A stretch of DNA of 64,000 nt from Rhodosorus marinus (lineage: Eukaryota; Rhodophyta; Stylonematophyceae; Stylonematales; Stylonemataceae), in NCBI GenBank assembly GCA_029953675.1, contig JAMWBK010000009.1:1488001-1552000 (forward strand), written 5' to 3'. The notes under the pieces are model-generated. The model made no database searches, was not told the origin of the DNA, and saw nothing but the letters and a program-made list of their open reading frames with translations. This document shows, one piece after another, positions 24,355-36,086 of this stretch (its first letter is position 1; every line of letters begins with the position of its first letter). Position numbers and translations under genes: made by a program.

Positions 24355-25981
24355 CTAGGCCGTCGACTGCTTCGGGCTATGTTGAGATTCAAGCATGTAG
24401 AAACAAGAATCAGAATCAATCGGAATCGAGTTCTTCGCCAACCACTGAGCGCGGCTATCCGCTCGATTTTGTGCTTCGCACCTGATCAAAAGCTACTGCA
24501 AGTCCAGCATGTGATAACATCTTGCTGGAAACAGGTCCATCACCTACGGCGATGACCTGTTCAGTAGTGATTTTCTCATGCATCAGCAACATATCGAGTA
24601 GATCCCTCTTTCGACGAGCATCCACCGCTGGCGTTCGCAACTCCCCGGAAAACTTGTCTCCTTCAACCAGGAACTCATTTCCGTATGCAAAGTCCTTCAC
24701 CCGGACGAAAGCCAAGAAACGGCAACCGTTTTAACACAAACTGAAAAAAATTCTTCATCTCCTTGGGGAGAATGAAACCAATCTGCTTACCAATCCAAGC
24801 GTCGTCTTCACGGCATCTGCGATCAGCCTTGGCCCTCTCGAAATCACAGCCGTCTTGTATCCCAACTTTTTCAGAGTTCGGACTACTTCAAACGCCCCGG
24901 GTGTATAAGTCAGCTCAGATAAGGCCTTTTCTAGGACTTGAGATACTTGTAGACCTTTCAATCTTGACACTCTCTGTTCCAGCTGCTCGGCGTAGTCTGA
25001 GATATCGTGTTCTCTTGGCATCTATTCAATGTACAGGATTGATCATTGTCGGTTGTTCCCTTGTCTGTTAGTTGAGCCACACGCGAAAGTGTTGGCCTCG
25101 CAAACTTGGTTACCTCTTCAGATTCCTCAACGCCAGCAGATTTGAAGAGGATATCATTTGCATCTGAACTGATTAAAGTATAGCTGAGATCGAATACGAC
25201 CATTCGTTTTGCGCGCTGCAAGAGTCCCGCTCGTTGTATGGCGATATCGCCTCTGGCTCTCTTGCCGAGGAGGAGAAGCCCTTCGCGCATCTTCTCAAGT
25301 TGACGGAAGAGGTCTTTCTCGGCGAGACGAACGGAGAACTCGTAGGAGATGAAACCGTTGCTCTAGCATATTATGGGAAGAAGAAATGATGAATGTGAGC
25401 AGAGGGAAATACCAATCCGTGGTTGAAGAGCAGCGCCACTTGAGGCTAGTCGTTGATCGCGGGTCAGAAAAGGGCTGCCTACCCCCCGGCTGAGGCTGGT
25501 AATAGTTTCAATGTTTCCGTTGTACTTGGCGATGACTTGGCAGATATCCACAAGGAATGCGCTGGAAGCTGGGCCGACGGGACTGATCATTGTGATTACA
25601 AATACCTACGATCACATCCCGATTGGCGTAAGCGAGAAAGTTCGTTCCTCAGATATTTTTCTAGATGGATCTCACCTGACCGGGCTCCGAAACGACCCTG
25701 TTCTGGACCACATCAAACTCGACAAAGAGCTTCATGGCGTGAGCGCATAGCAGGAGCTCCTTCACAATATCCGTCTCACGCTGTCCCTCCTCATCACTCA
25801 ACTCAATAACTAAAGTTAGCGTAAACTCATCCTGAACAATGAACTGCCTTATATCCACCAATACTGCTTTCGCCTTCTCCAAAGCCTCCAAAACTGAAGG
25901 CAAACCAGCAGAAGTTCGCTTCCCACTTATTGTCGCAATTAATCTCCTCTCTCGTTCCCGTTGCTCTCCGCCCTCACCCAT
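24355..25981 (-). CDS. Tandem-ACT phosphoserine phosphatase (SerB)-like protein with degenerate HAD motifs
   Basis: Exons (minus): 25981-25676, 25605-25483, 25362-25114, 25021-24791, 24694-24482, all phase 0. The last exon is uncertain: either reading through to a stop at 24455, or splicing a 37-nt intron to 24444-24355. Length is 382 or 403 aa, close to mycobacterial SerB2. Residues 1-143 form two ACT-like domains; the HAD phosphatase domain follows. Motif I reads VVFDLSYT: nucleophile Asp201 is kept, but the second Asp of DxDxT is Ser203. Motif II Ser287 (VISRGP) and the motif III Lys332 region are kept. Motif IV reads GDGPVSSKM, so the N and second D of GDGxND are Val358 and Ser359. A family member would hydrolyse phosphoserine in serine synthesis; this copy may be inactive or altered, perhaps an ACT-domain sensor. 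No transit peptide is evident. Confidence 0.8.
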
Positions 25982-27184
25982 TCTTACCTCAAAACTTTTC
26001 TACAACTCACAATTTCCAATTCGTTAAGAAAATAAATAAAAATTACTATCATCAAGATCCCTTCTCATTCACTAGGTAAAATCCCTCAAAAAAAAACAAA
26101 AACCTAAGCTCACATTTCCCCTTCCTCTCTCTATTACCATCAATATCGCTTTCCTCTTCCATCATCATCTCCAATCCGTTAAAAATGTCCCACCGTCGCT
26201 AAGTGCACGACACGCAATAACCCAAATGGGTAGTTTCGTTAATGAAGTTGTTGGGTCAAGGACTGTGACGCGGAGAGGCTATTTTGCTCGGTTTTCGTTC
26301 GCAGTAATTCCGTTTACTGAGCTTAAGGACGATGTACATGCTTGGCTTTTCAGAGCGCTTCGCTTAACCGAGGTTAAACGGAAGTTACCCCGGTCAGCAC
26401 AATGTCACTGGATAGACGGTTTTTGGCGGAAGCCGAGCAGAACAAAAATTCGGTTTGCCTTAGTTTATACGTGAGATTGCTCGCCGTTGATGTAAACCGA
26501 TCTGTCTGCCTGATGTACGAATCTGGACTGAATCTTTGGGGTTTGAGTCGTGGTAGATGGTTCGATTCTAGGTTGGCGATGATGGTGATGTGCCATTGGT
26601 ACTAGATCTGTAAAGACAGGGTGGAGTGTCTGTGCTTGTTTCGCTTTTCTAAGGAGGGCATAAGCTCAGCATCTGAGAAGGGGTACGGTGGGGTGGAGGT
26701 TGGTTCAGTTTTCCGCTCTCGTTCTGTGTCAAGTTCTTAGCCCTTGAAAAAAAACGGAGTCACATCCGCGCGATAGCTCGAGACCTGTGCGCTAACCCTT
26801 CCCCCTACCCCTCCTTTATCTGAGATTCGCCCGTCCCGTGCAGGACTTGCGTTTATACGCGCAGGCCTGAGATTCTCGGTTCACGGGTCTCCCGGCCCTC
26901 GACAAGTCTATGTGAAAATCCTCTGTACGGACCTTATATCTCTATCCCGTGCCGTCACTCAAATCGTTATAACGCCGGGGCCCATTTCGTGCTCACCATA
27001 TGGGTCGCGCGTCGAGCGCATTGCTTTCTCTACAAAATAATAATATTTAGTTATGCTCAATAGCTGCGAATAAACTAGTCAGCGCAAACATCCACCAATC
27101 TCAAGCCGGCGAGTGTCATCCAAAAAGTGGAAATCACGTTTCCCTCTGACGCAGGAGAAACCCAAACACGCTTGTGCACAAAGT
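25982..27184. other. Intergenic, no gene seen
   Basis: The promoter side of the ACT-HAD gene and the 3' side of the RWP-RK gene (both minus strand). The stretch from about 26760 to 27010 is richer in G+C with CG dinucleotides, but I find no RNA gene or protein in it. Confidence 0.4.
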
Positions 27185-29036
27185 TCAAGACTGCGTTTCC
27201 ACAATTGCGCCACATACTCCTACGATATGAGTCCCGCTCTTCTCCCTCATTGGCCCGGTCACTTGGAGGAAACTCTTCCCATCCCGTGTGAAGATGTTTT
27301 GCGACATTTTCCCAGTCAAGGCGGATCGATACACTTGAAGATCATCCGTCGTACCCTGTGGACTCTCCATGTTCGACTTGATCTTCAGTCCGGCCCGAAT
27401 TACGTTCCCATGCACACCATACAGCTCCGGACCCGATACTTCCTTAACCACTAGGTCCGCGTTAGCTGTCCATACCACCATGCGGAGGGATCGCAGGATG
27501 TTCGCTTTGCTTCCGCTCGTTATTCTCTCAATCGCTTGCAGATCCTCCCTGTTATCGAGCAATCTGTAATCGGTAGAAGAGTTTGGATACTTTGGAACCG
27601 TCGCGTCAGAAGCAGTTATCTGGCTCGGCTTTGCCGGTCGCTCCCCGTAAGCTTGTTTCGGCTCTTCCTTAACACCCAAGGTTGGTTTTTCCTCCATATG
27701 CTTCAGCGAGGTGGACGCTAGTACCAACGACTGCAGGCTAGTCATTCCATGGTTATTTCCACCCTTATGTCTCTTCGACGGTGATTTGTAAGCAACATTC
27801 ATCGTTCTCTTCATGTCGTGGCCCGCTTCCTTATCTGTTTGATCAAAGCCCATAATCCTGTCGCGAGGCGAGCTCTTTTGCTTCCTCTGCTCAGTTGACC
27901 TGTTGTCCTCGTTCGATCCAACCTCATTCGTGATCTGCGATGTCGGAAGGGGGCCGAGTAGGGGTTCGCTTCGCATCTGCCCGCCAGGAATAATAGCCTT
28001 CTTCTTGTGCTCAGCCTTTCCCGTATCTTCAGCATAGCAATCCTCACCATACGATGGGCAATACGCTCCACGTTGAGCCGTGCATCCAGATCCCTTAAAG
28101 CACGCGGAGATCCAAAAGTCAGCTCGAGTATTCAGATATCCAAGTTGATCGACGGGGCATTTTTCTCCTACCTCCTGATGACGCGTGGAATACGGGGGCT
28201 GGGGGTAGAACTGCCACGTTCCATAGCCATCTACGTGATAGCCCATCTCGGCTGCTGCCCCGTTGTTCCTGCCGTATGGTGCTCTCAAGTACTCTTGCCT
28301 TTGAGGATGGGTTGCACTCGGATACGCGCAGGTTCCACAGGCTTGGGAGTAATGTGCATGATAGTCAAAAGGGGTTGGCGCCACGTATCCAGCTTCCATA
28401 TAATAGGACACGGCTCCGTTGGGTGCTCCTGGACCCACAAACTCGTGGCTTCCACAGCGATAACCGCCTGGCCCGCCGCTCTGGCGCTGGATGACACTCG
28501 CTGCAACTGGAGCATGAGATTCATTCTGGACGATATGGCCACCTGCAGTTGGGGGTCGCTGTTTCAGATCCTGTCCTTCTGCACCTGTTGTCGAAGGCGT
28601 CCGAGTCTTGTGGCTGACGTGATGGTCATTCGCAGGGTTAATAACTTCATTCTTCTTCTGGCGCACGGACTGAAGCTCGATATTGCATAGCTCCTTGTCC
28701 GCGTTGAGAGAATCTTCACTGCGCAGCTTCTGGGCTAGTTTGTCCAACGCACGGAGCTTTCTATGTGGCCATCTTTTGATACCATGAGTTCTACACTGCT
28801 TCTTGAGAACAGTCACGCAGATTTTCAGCTCCTTCGCAGCTGCATCTATCGGAAGGTGAAAATACTTTGCCTAAAACCATTTGCGTTTCCTCTTTCAGCA
28901 ACCTTACTTGGTCAAGCTAATGCAATGCACGACCTACCAGCTCCGCATGCGAGATACTCTTCGCCCTTCCGCCGCTCCTCTTCTTCACAATTGGCGGTTT
29001 CAGTTTGTTTCCTATCGATACTTTCATATCACCCAT
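27185..29036 (-). CDS. RWP-RK transcription factor with C-terminal PAS-like domain
   Basis: Two exons (29036-28938, 28870-27185; phase 0) give 594 aa. The RWP-RK domain spans residues 26-81: SISHAELAKYFHLPIDAAAK, then VTVLKKQCRTHGIKRWPHRK with the signature RWPHRK at 66-71. The intron falls inside the domain and splicing restores a complete one. A long low-complexity middle is rich in Tyr, Pro, Gly and His (about residues 150-300), then charged. The last 99 residues (496-594) have PAS-fold character: VVWTANADLVVKEVSG, a DLQVYRSALTGK helix, then GPMREKSGTHIVGVCGAI. In plants RWP-RK proteins control nitrogen responses (NLP, with PB1 domains) or germ-cell fate (RKD). Nuclear location and DNA binding follow from the domain; the signal sensed by a PAS-like end is unknown. 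Confidence 0.85.
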
Positions 29037-32000
29037 GATGGCCGGACGAGGCTCATGCCTCAAGCTGCTTGTCTTCGCAGTACCTATCGATACTGCAGCT
29101 GATTGAGTTCACGTCGAACGAAAAAAGGGTTCGTCAAAATTGATCTCATTTCAACGTATTGAAGCAGTGGATATGCATCTACAACAAGAGGAAACTGTTC
29201 TCAATATGAAAGGGATTCCCTTTGACACACTCACCCATATCTAGAGCCCGTTTCATCCAAACTCGAACCTTCTTTTCTCAACTGGTGCCGACGTGTCAAC
29301 GAAAAAAGGGAAGGACCGGAACTCTGCCGGAACGAACGCCAAACTACAGTCCGGAGAAGAGGGGACCTCGCAGTTGGACAACACAAGCAGCCCCTCCCCA
29401 ACAACACACCCACACACGAAAAGTGGACGACCAACCAATCAGTCAAAGACCCTTATAAAATCTCTTGCTCCCCATCTTCCCCATATAATTCTCACTCCCT
29501 AAACCCAAACCTTACTCTCCTCTTAACAAAAACTCCAACTCTTTCCCCAACTACCCCTCCCTCATTCCAATCCTCCTCTGCTCCTTTATTTTCCCTCAAT
29601 TCCAGCCCACAGTTTCACGAAACTTGATCAAACCAAACCCAAACCAACAAAAATACCTACCCTTAAACAAATAAAATTCAATTTCAAAAAATTCACATCT
29701 CTTCCCCCCCCCCTCCCGCCCTCTGTTCTTCTTCTCTTCGAAATACCTCCAAAAGCGACAAAAAAGCCCCCCTGAAGAGGCCAGAACACTGCAGTAAAAC
29801 TATAAATATTTTCAATATTATAGTGAAAAAATTACAGCGAATGAAATGGCTTAATTACAATTCGTGTCTTTTTGTGTTGCTTTTGGACCAATCTATTTTT
29901 ATTTTACAATTCACAGATAAAATTGCCTTTTTAGGAACAGTCAAATCTCCTTTCCATTGGTCGCAAATCTCCATGTTTCCATCGTCTGCTACACTAGTTC
30001 AACCCCTCCTACACCACCATGTAATACGCGATATTCTTTTTTGTAGTAATATTTATCTTATATGTTTTATCTAGTTTTTGTAAAAGAGGCGAAAAACTTT
30101 ACCCCTCTGGAGGCTTAATTGCAAGAGGTGTATCCTCTATCACCTATTTCGCGAACTACACCTTCGTATCTCTGGACGGGTATGTTATTCTTCCTTCTCG
30201 TATATTTGTGCTTTTATGAAATATTTAAAGACTCCGGCACAGAAAACATCAGGGTAGACCTATGGGCTAATCTCCCTCCCCCTAAATCCTGCCATTCCGC
30301 CGCTCACATACCACGGAGGTCTATATATTATCGTCCTCGGGACGTGGAACCCAGCTGAATGGCCGTGAAAAAGCCTTTCATTTATATTTGAAGTTTTTCG
30401 AAAACCAAGTGAAAAGTGGTGGCCCAAGAAACGAAGAAAAAAACTAAGAGCAATAGACCCTGATCGATTTTGATTCGATACAGGGGAGAGAGGCTTTTTC
30501 CGCGTTTTCGTGGAATCGTGGTTGTCCCAAGTCTGTCTCTACCCCTAACGGACACAGTGAATGCAATGGAGTACCTTTGGTTTTAGTAAGAAACGAAATT
30601 AATCTGAGGAATTGAAATGGTGCAGCCCCACTACTTTTTGTGATACATATCCATTGCCATGGTTCGAGTCGCCGCTTTGTTGATTGGTGTAGCTCACCAA
30701 GCAGATCCTGATTTTTATTTGTGAAAGGTTGTCTTAAACTTTTTGTTCACCAACGCCCCTGAAAACAAGACATTTTTTTTTTCATGGATCGAGGTTTCAA
30801 CACACGGAATATAAATATCTATTGCCTGGGCAAAACGCTGAAGCGTTGTTAGGAAGTAGATCACCTTCCACTTATACCCTCCTTCCGAATGAATGATGGC
30901 CAACATAGCGCAGAACGTTTAACCCGCCTTATATGGATGTAGAAAAGAGTGTATTGTTTATAGCATAGATTAAAACCGGATTTAGTAGAAAGAATTCGCG
31001 GCTGCATCACCCCTGCCTCTTGCTTCCATAGGGAGAGAACAAGAACTGGCAAGGGGTAGAAAAAGATTCTATAGTTCGAAGTGGGTCGGTTGATGAAATA
31101 AATGAAAAAACAGCGCTGGATTGGTTCTATATTCATTGGTTGATACGGGGATACACATGGCGATAGGGAGTTAGGGCAGACCTGGACAAGAAAAAGTATT
31201 GGGCACTGCTGGTAGCCCTTAAATGAGAGTTTACTTACTCACGAGAAACAACTAAATCCAACCCATTCAATAGGAAGTTTTTGCCTCCAAATGTTTTAGT
31301 ACCCCTTTAGCAATTGTAGTCAGTGTCGGCTATCCAGCGTCGTAAAAGTATGGGGGAAGGGGTGCGCCGATCTGTCTACGACTCTCTAATAATTGTAACA
31401 AATCAATGAGCACCAGATCTCACTCGAATCTCTTCCTTCATTGGATAAAAGTGACCTTTTGAATTTGGGGTTTCTCTATTGATTGGATAGCGACTTAGAA
31501 CGTCAAATATTATCTAAAAATGAATATTCGATCACATAGAGTTTTGCGTGGCGGCGGAATCAATCCTACACACAGCCAAGGATCGTTTGGGAGAAATGAA
31601 GGAGTATCATAGAGAGGCGTTAAGCTAGACGCTAGCTTGTCGCACACAAAAAGATTAGTCAGTTAAGAAAGATCAAAAATTTCCGTTTTGGAAAATCTGA
31701 GCGTCCTGACCGATTGTCTGCTGGACTAGCATGTTTTTTTTCAATGTTTTGGATCGGTTTTAGGGTGAGCGTGTAATTTTTTTTCGCGGTCAACGAGAGG
31801 CGGAATTTTGGTCAATCAGGGGTTTACACGAGCATTCCATTGGTTTTGGGACGGGGCGGATGCGTTTCTAGGCTGAGGTGGCTTCTCGGGAAAATCTCGG
31901 TTTTGTCATTGCCGCTGCAGACACGCGGATTGTGAACTCCTAGGACAATCTGTGTGGAAAGCGTCTAAGCGCGATTTTGTAGTCATCCGTTTATCAGAGC

Positions 32001-32305
32001 CTGGCTAAGTCGATAAGAGGGAAACATACCCCACGTGCCGAGACAGTTACTCCAGGCAATTCCTTGCACCCCGCTTCGCAGCTTTTCTCACTGACTAGAC
32101 CCTAGTAGTTTTTCTCGCTGATTTCTTTTTACTTTACTCGATCAATTAGTCCTCGGGCGCGTTTTTTGTCCCCAAAGACAAGGCGTGAGCTGTTAGTCAC
32201 ACTCGAACTACAATGCGGATGAATACGACGCTTTTGCTCTTCGACTATTAATGAGTTGTCACTAAATCCGGATACCCGCTTGGGTCCAGTACATCCGCTC
32301 ACAAT
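29037..32305. other. Long gene-poor interval
   Basis: Over 3 kb without a supported gene. It includes a pyrimidine-rich stretch (29500-29760, with a C run near 29705) that may belong to the RWP-RK promoter, and AT-rich DNA from 29800 on. No tRNA, repeat array or transposon feature was found by eye. Confidence 0.45.
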
Positions 32306-32938
32306 TTACCTGCCGGGACCCCCACGGTGCCCCCGCGAACTCCGATGCTCTCGCTGAGCCTTATTTGCCGCTTTCGCAATCGCGTTCCCACACACGCGCG
32401 AATCCTTGCTTTCTACAGGCTTAGCTAGTCCGGCTATGAACATATGCTCAACACACCGTTTGCTTTCCTCGTCGACTCGCCCCCGTTTTAAGGTTTGCAG
32501 AGACTCTGGATGGGTCGCTTCCCTGTCGTTGGTGGTCCGTTTTCGACTGTGCAATTATATAAAGGGTTATCAAAAGCAGTGAGTCGCAAATATGTAGCGG
32601 AAAGCTGATATGAGTTTAGTGTGCTTACCGACTGCCAGCCTCCGATTGACCATGCAGTATTGTGTGGATTTTGGACAAGGACGGTGAGCCACCACTTCGG
32701 CCGGGGTCAAAGTAGATGTCTGCTCGCCAGTCCTATAGGAGCGCTGGATGAATCTCCCTGGAAACGGACCTGATTACGTTTGGCGCTTTGGGGGCGGGGG
32801 GAGGGGGTTGTGTCCGTTACCCTTTGGGCTAAGAAAACGCATCTGCTCATCCTGAAATGGAGTGCGTCCGCGAATGATCTGATCGCCGAGAAGGAATCGA
32901 GCGGCCAGTAAATTCCATGAGAAGTATTCGATGCTTAG
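32306..32938 (-). other. Possible exon remnants of an unrecognised gene
   Basis: Two minus-strand stretches read like protein and can be spliced in frame. One runs 32938 to about 32829 (contains SIEYFSWNLLAARFLLGDQ). The other runs 32763 to 32629 (contains TGEQTSTLTPAEVVAHRPCP). A GTAACG donor and a CCAG acceptor join them in phase 1, and a good GTAAGC donor follows. I found no start codon exon and no convincing last exon; a charged frame at 32554-32306 is out of phase. It may be a broken gene, a mobile-element fragment or chance. Confidence 0.22.
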
Positions 32939-33187
32939 GGCATCTATATACAACCGAAGCTTTAGATCTCAACTACAACCAAGCCAAGTCTATGTCAAAT
33001 AGTACTCCAAGCGCAACGGCGAGCTGTGGGCCCAGTTGGCGCTTGTCGGTGTCCTGTGCAACCGTTTGCGTGCAGACGTTTTCTCCCGTGCGACCGGCAA
33101 CCGGTCGGCGCAGCGAGTGGACTCCCGCGCCACTCCTAGTTTTAGTGTTTTGAGCGTCATTCTTTCTCTGTTCGGGCAGCCGACGAG

Positions 33188-33892
33188 CTATTTTCTCTTG
33201 GCCAATTTCTCCGCAAAATATTTCTGCTCTTCGAGCTTCCTCAGCACACGGTTTTGGTCTTGAAGCTCGCGACACTTCATATACCTGGTAGGAAAGCATT
33301 GCACAACCACTTCCTCAGAGGAGTTTTCAAAAACTTCCAAAGCTATTCATAAGCATCAGCAGTACCCTCTCGTGAGATCTAGAGCATTCCCTAAAGGAAA
33401 GAGAATCACGAGCGGCGCTATTTTTGTCGTCTTGAATCCAGCTGCGAGCCCGATCACAGTACCACACATCGTAAACGTCCAAGCATTATTCGCAAGGCAT
33501 TCAGTGAAGCTGACGATTTGCAGGAACAGAAGACGAGTCGCGTTTGAGTGCATACTGCAGGAATATGTTTTCAGTCAGTAATTTTGAAACACTCACGTGT
33601 CAGTTTGCAACGTATCCTCAAGGTACGATATTCTCGCTTTCACATCCTCCACCTTGGTCCCTCTCTGATCTAGCAGCTCCTGATCCAGACCTCGCGCCAC
33701 GGATTGCCTCCATTTCTCAGGCGTCCGTTTTAGGGCTTCCTCCCTAGTAACATAAGTGCTCTCACCGAAGTCGTTCTTCACCCACACAACCTGCCTTTCT
33801 TTCTCCTGATCCGTAACTTGCGGAGTGTCACTCGGTTTCCATGCTCTATCCGAACCCCTCCAGCTCGGTTCTATCGGTTGACCTTCGCTCAT
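33188..33892 (-). CDS. Small predicted membrane protein, 193 aa, family not recognised
   Basis: Three exons (33892-33597, 33554-33366, 33284-33188) joined in phase 2 with good signals (GTGAGT donor, CTGCAG acceptor). Residues 1-98 are soluble and charged, with VVWVKNDFGESTYVTREEAL. The middle has two hydrophobic segments (TRLLFLQIVSFTE and TMCGTVIGLAAGFKTTKIAPLVILF, the latter split by basic residues). The end is a basic coiled-coil-like helix finishing EKLAKRK, which could be a cytosolic ER-retention type tail. The frame is kept across both junctions, which supports a real gene. I cannot assign a function. An organelle inner-membrane or ER protein is a plausible guess. Confidence 0.6.
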
Positions 33893-34803
33893 TCTTCAAG
33901 GCCTCATAAATTTCAAACCTCACAATTGCTTCCTCAACTGCATCAAAAACAGCCAAAAAGATCCACACACTATCACAAGCTCAATAGTAACCTTTTCAAA
34001 CCACGACTACTTCTCCCACGAAAATCTCCTCGGTTCATCTGCCAGGCACAGCACTCAGCAAAGGCATCGTTCCGATCAACACGATCGTCGCCACCGCCAC
34101 CAAGAACTTTTTTCTCAGCCAAAAGCCCGGCCCATCTCAGCCACAAGCAACAAGAGAACGCTCTCCTCTTGCTCTGCGAAGGATCAGACTGTCGACAAGG
34201 TATTTTCGATGTACATAGCGAGCAGAGAGATGAGGATTTAGTTGCAGACCTGACATTCACCAGTGACCATCTTAGTACTTGCACTGGGGTGAGTAGAGTC
34301 CGCAACGAAAGACTAGGAGAATCGGACGGTTTTCCAACATGGTTAGGCCCTTTGACGCTGCGCTCGAGTTTTCTACTGCGTTGGATTCAGTCAAGTAGCT
34401 TTGGCAGAACTCGTACAGACATCTTCGCCTTCGGTTTGGCTTGATAGTGGGATTATTGGTGCTTTTTTTCAATCACTCTTTTTTGGGTGCGTCCACTGCT
34501 GGTTTCCTCGCTTTTGGAACGGAACAATATCCTTCCAATCGCTAGTAATGGAGCGATCTAGATCAAGAACCGTCTGAATGAATCGAAAGATCAGATCACT
34601 CCGTCAGATTAGTTGACCTCTTTCGGCTCTGGCGCTACTGCCACCCCTCCCGATCGATTCCAGGCAACGCCGAAACCAGCTGAACTTCCAAGACGTGGAT
34701 GTCCTTCAGAGTCGACAAGAATTGATCCCGCTGGAGAATGAATCAATCTACGACCATATATTTGATTGCACTTGGAGATCGAGTTCACAAACAAAGATCA
34801 ATT
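33893..34803. other. Divergent promoter interval
   Basis: Between the minus-strand membrane protein and the plus-strand GFA gene, which are transcribed away from each other, so promoters for both should lie here. A plus-strand frame crosses 33818-34444 but overlaps the first exon of the membrane protein and lacks motifs. Confidence 0.45.
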
Positions 34804-35531
34804 ATGGCAGAACAGTTGAAGAACAAAGATGGCATGGTGGTTGAAGGGAGCTGCCATTGTGGCAAGGTCAAGATTAAGTTCTTATCTTACACTCCCTGCC
34901 CCTTCAATGTGTGCCACTGTCATACGGATACGAAAACAGCTGGTGCGTACAATGTGAACATAATGGGCGTCACAAGCAGCCTAGAGGTGAGTTTCATCTG
35001 GTTCCGTCTGTTTAGCTATTGCAGCGAGGGTTTTGGTTACTCATTTGTCTCCCACTCTCTTTTCTCGGTAGGTCACTGGAAAGGAACACTTGCAGACATA
35101 TAGGGCCGTACTTGAGAACCCAGATGGGACCACGAAATTGTCACAGCATGAGCGCAAATTCTGCTCGCACTGTGCAAGCTATTTGTACGCTTGGGATGAG
35201 CGATGGGAAGCCGCTTTCTATCCATTCTACTCCTGTATCGATACTTCACTCCCCGTCATCCCAACGACACAGCAGAACCATATGATGCTGGAAAGCAAAA
35301 TGGATTTTATACTCGTAAGCTGCTCCCAAAGAAAAAAACAGTTACACCGACTACTGGCACGTAGCGCAGCGATCTTCAACATTCAATTGATGCTCTTGAT
35401 CTGTTGCTCTTTGTAATTAGGTTCCTCCTGGAGTCCCCTTGGAGAACATGTTTGAACAGTTTCCGAGCAGATCGATTGCGAAGTGGCATCGCGACCATGG
35501 CTATTTCGTCCCTGACGATATACCTTCGTAG
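34804..35531 (+). CDS. GFA/CENP-V domain zinc protein
   Basis: Exons 34804-34986, 35072-35314 and 35421-35531, both junctions phase 0, encode 178 aa. VEGSCHCGKVKIKF with the C-x-C pair, then CPFNVCHCHTDTKTAG and FCSHCASYLY, are the zinc-binding cysteine sets of the GFA fold (glutathione-dependent formaldehyde-activating enzyme, CENP-V). The C-terminus (PPGVPLENMFEQFPSRSIAKWHRDHGY) is typical of the family. Start chosen at 34804, where A at -3 and G at +4 fit a eukaryotic start and the domain begins soon after. An in-frame ATG at 34738 would add 22 residues. Family members bind glutathione adducts or are of unknown function; a specific reaction cannot be claimed. Probably cytosolic. Confidence 0.85.
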
Positions 35532-36086
35532 ATGCTTGCCATTGAGAGCCAAAGCTGTAAAGGATTTGTCGGTATGGTACAGTTTAGAAAGATTTCGAAA
35601 ACCAATCGACGAGAACCCTCCAACGCTCCGGTCTGCGATAAAATCAAGAAAATGCTTTCGGGAGCGCAGCACATCTTTTTTGCGCTTCCTTTGTTCATCG
35701 ACCAGTCGCGAGTGCCTCCATGGATCAAGCAAAGGAACCGAGCTAGATCCACCTAGACCCTGGCGCGAGTCGCTCCTGATTCCCTGTATGCCAAAGACGC
35801 TGCATGATCTTTTGGAAAATGACAAACGATGAAGGGATCCTGCATCGAAACGGTTCTTCGGTAGGCCCGACCACCTGCAGCAAGCACTAGATCGGAGATC
35901 AACCAAATCAGTAAGGGGCAGCATATACTGTCCGTAAGGGGGGATCAGAAAGTATATATGAGCCTCAGAGAGAGCGGAGGGAGTTGGGGGGTCTGGGTTG
36001 AGGGGAGCACCTCGGTGAACGAGGTGATGAGAACTACAGTGCAAGGCTTATTTTGTAATAGGAGCATCTTGTAGGATTAGCTGATA
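35532..36086. other. Intergenic, no gene seen
   Basis: The GFA 3' flank and promoter of the DUF1995-like gene. Frames on both strands here overlap the GFA last exon or lack features. Confidence 0.45.

Noticed and set aside
26550-26590. tRNA T-loop-like GGTTCGATTC
   Set aside because: The flanking bases do not pair into a T arm and no acceptor or anticodon arm can be drawn.
28007-28690. Plus-strand 227-codon frame
   Set aside because: Antisense to the RWP-RK gene, without motifs.
33818-34444. Plus-strand 208-codon frame, Ser/Arg/Pro-rich
   Set aside because: Overlaps the first exon and promoter of the minus-strand membrane protein; no domain recognised.
35376-36044. Minus-strand 222-codon frame
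   Set aside because: Overlaps the GFA last exon on the other strand and has low-quality composition with no motif or splice partner.
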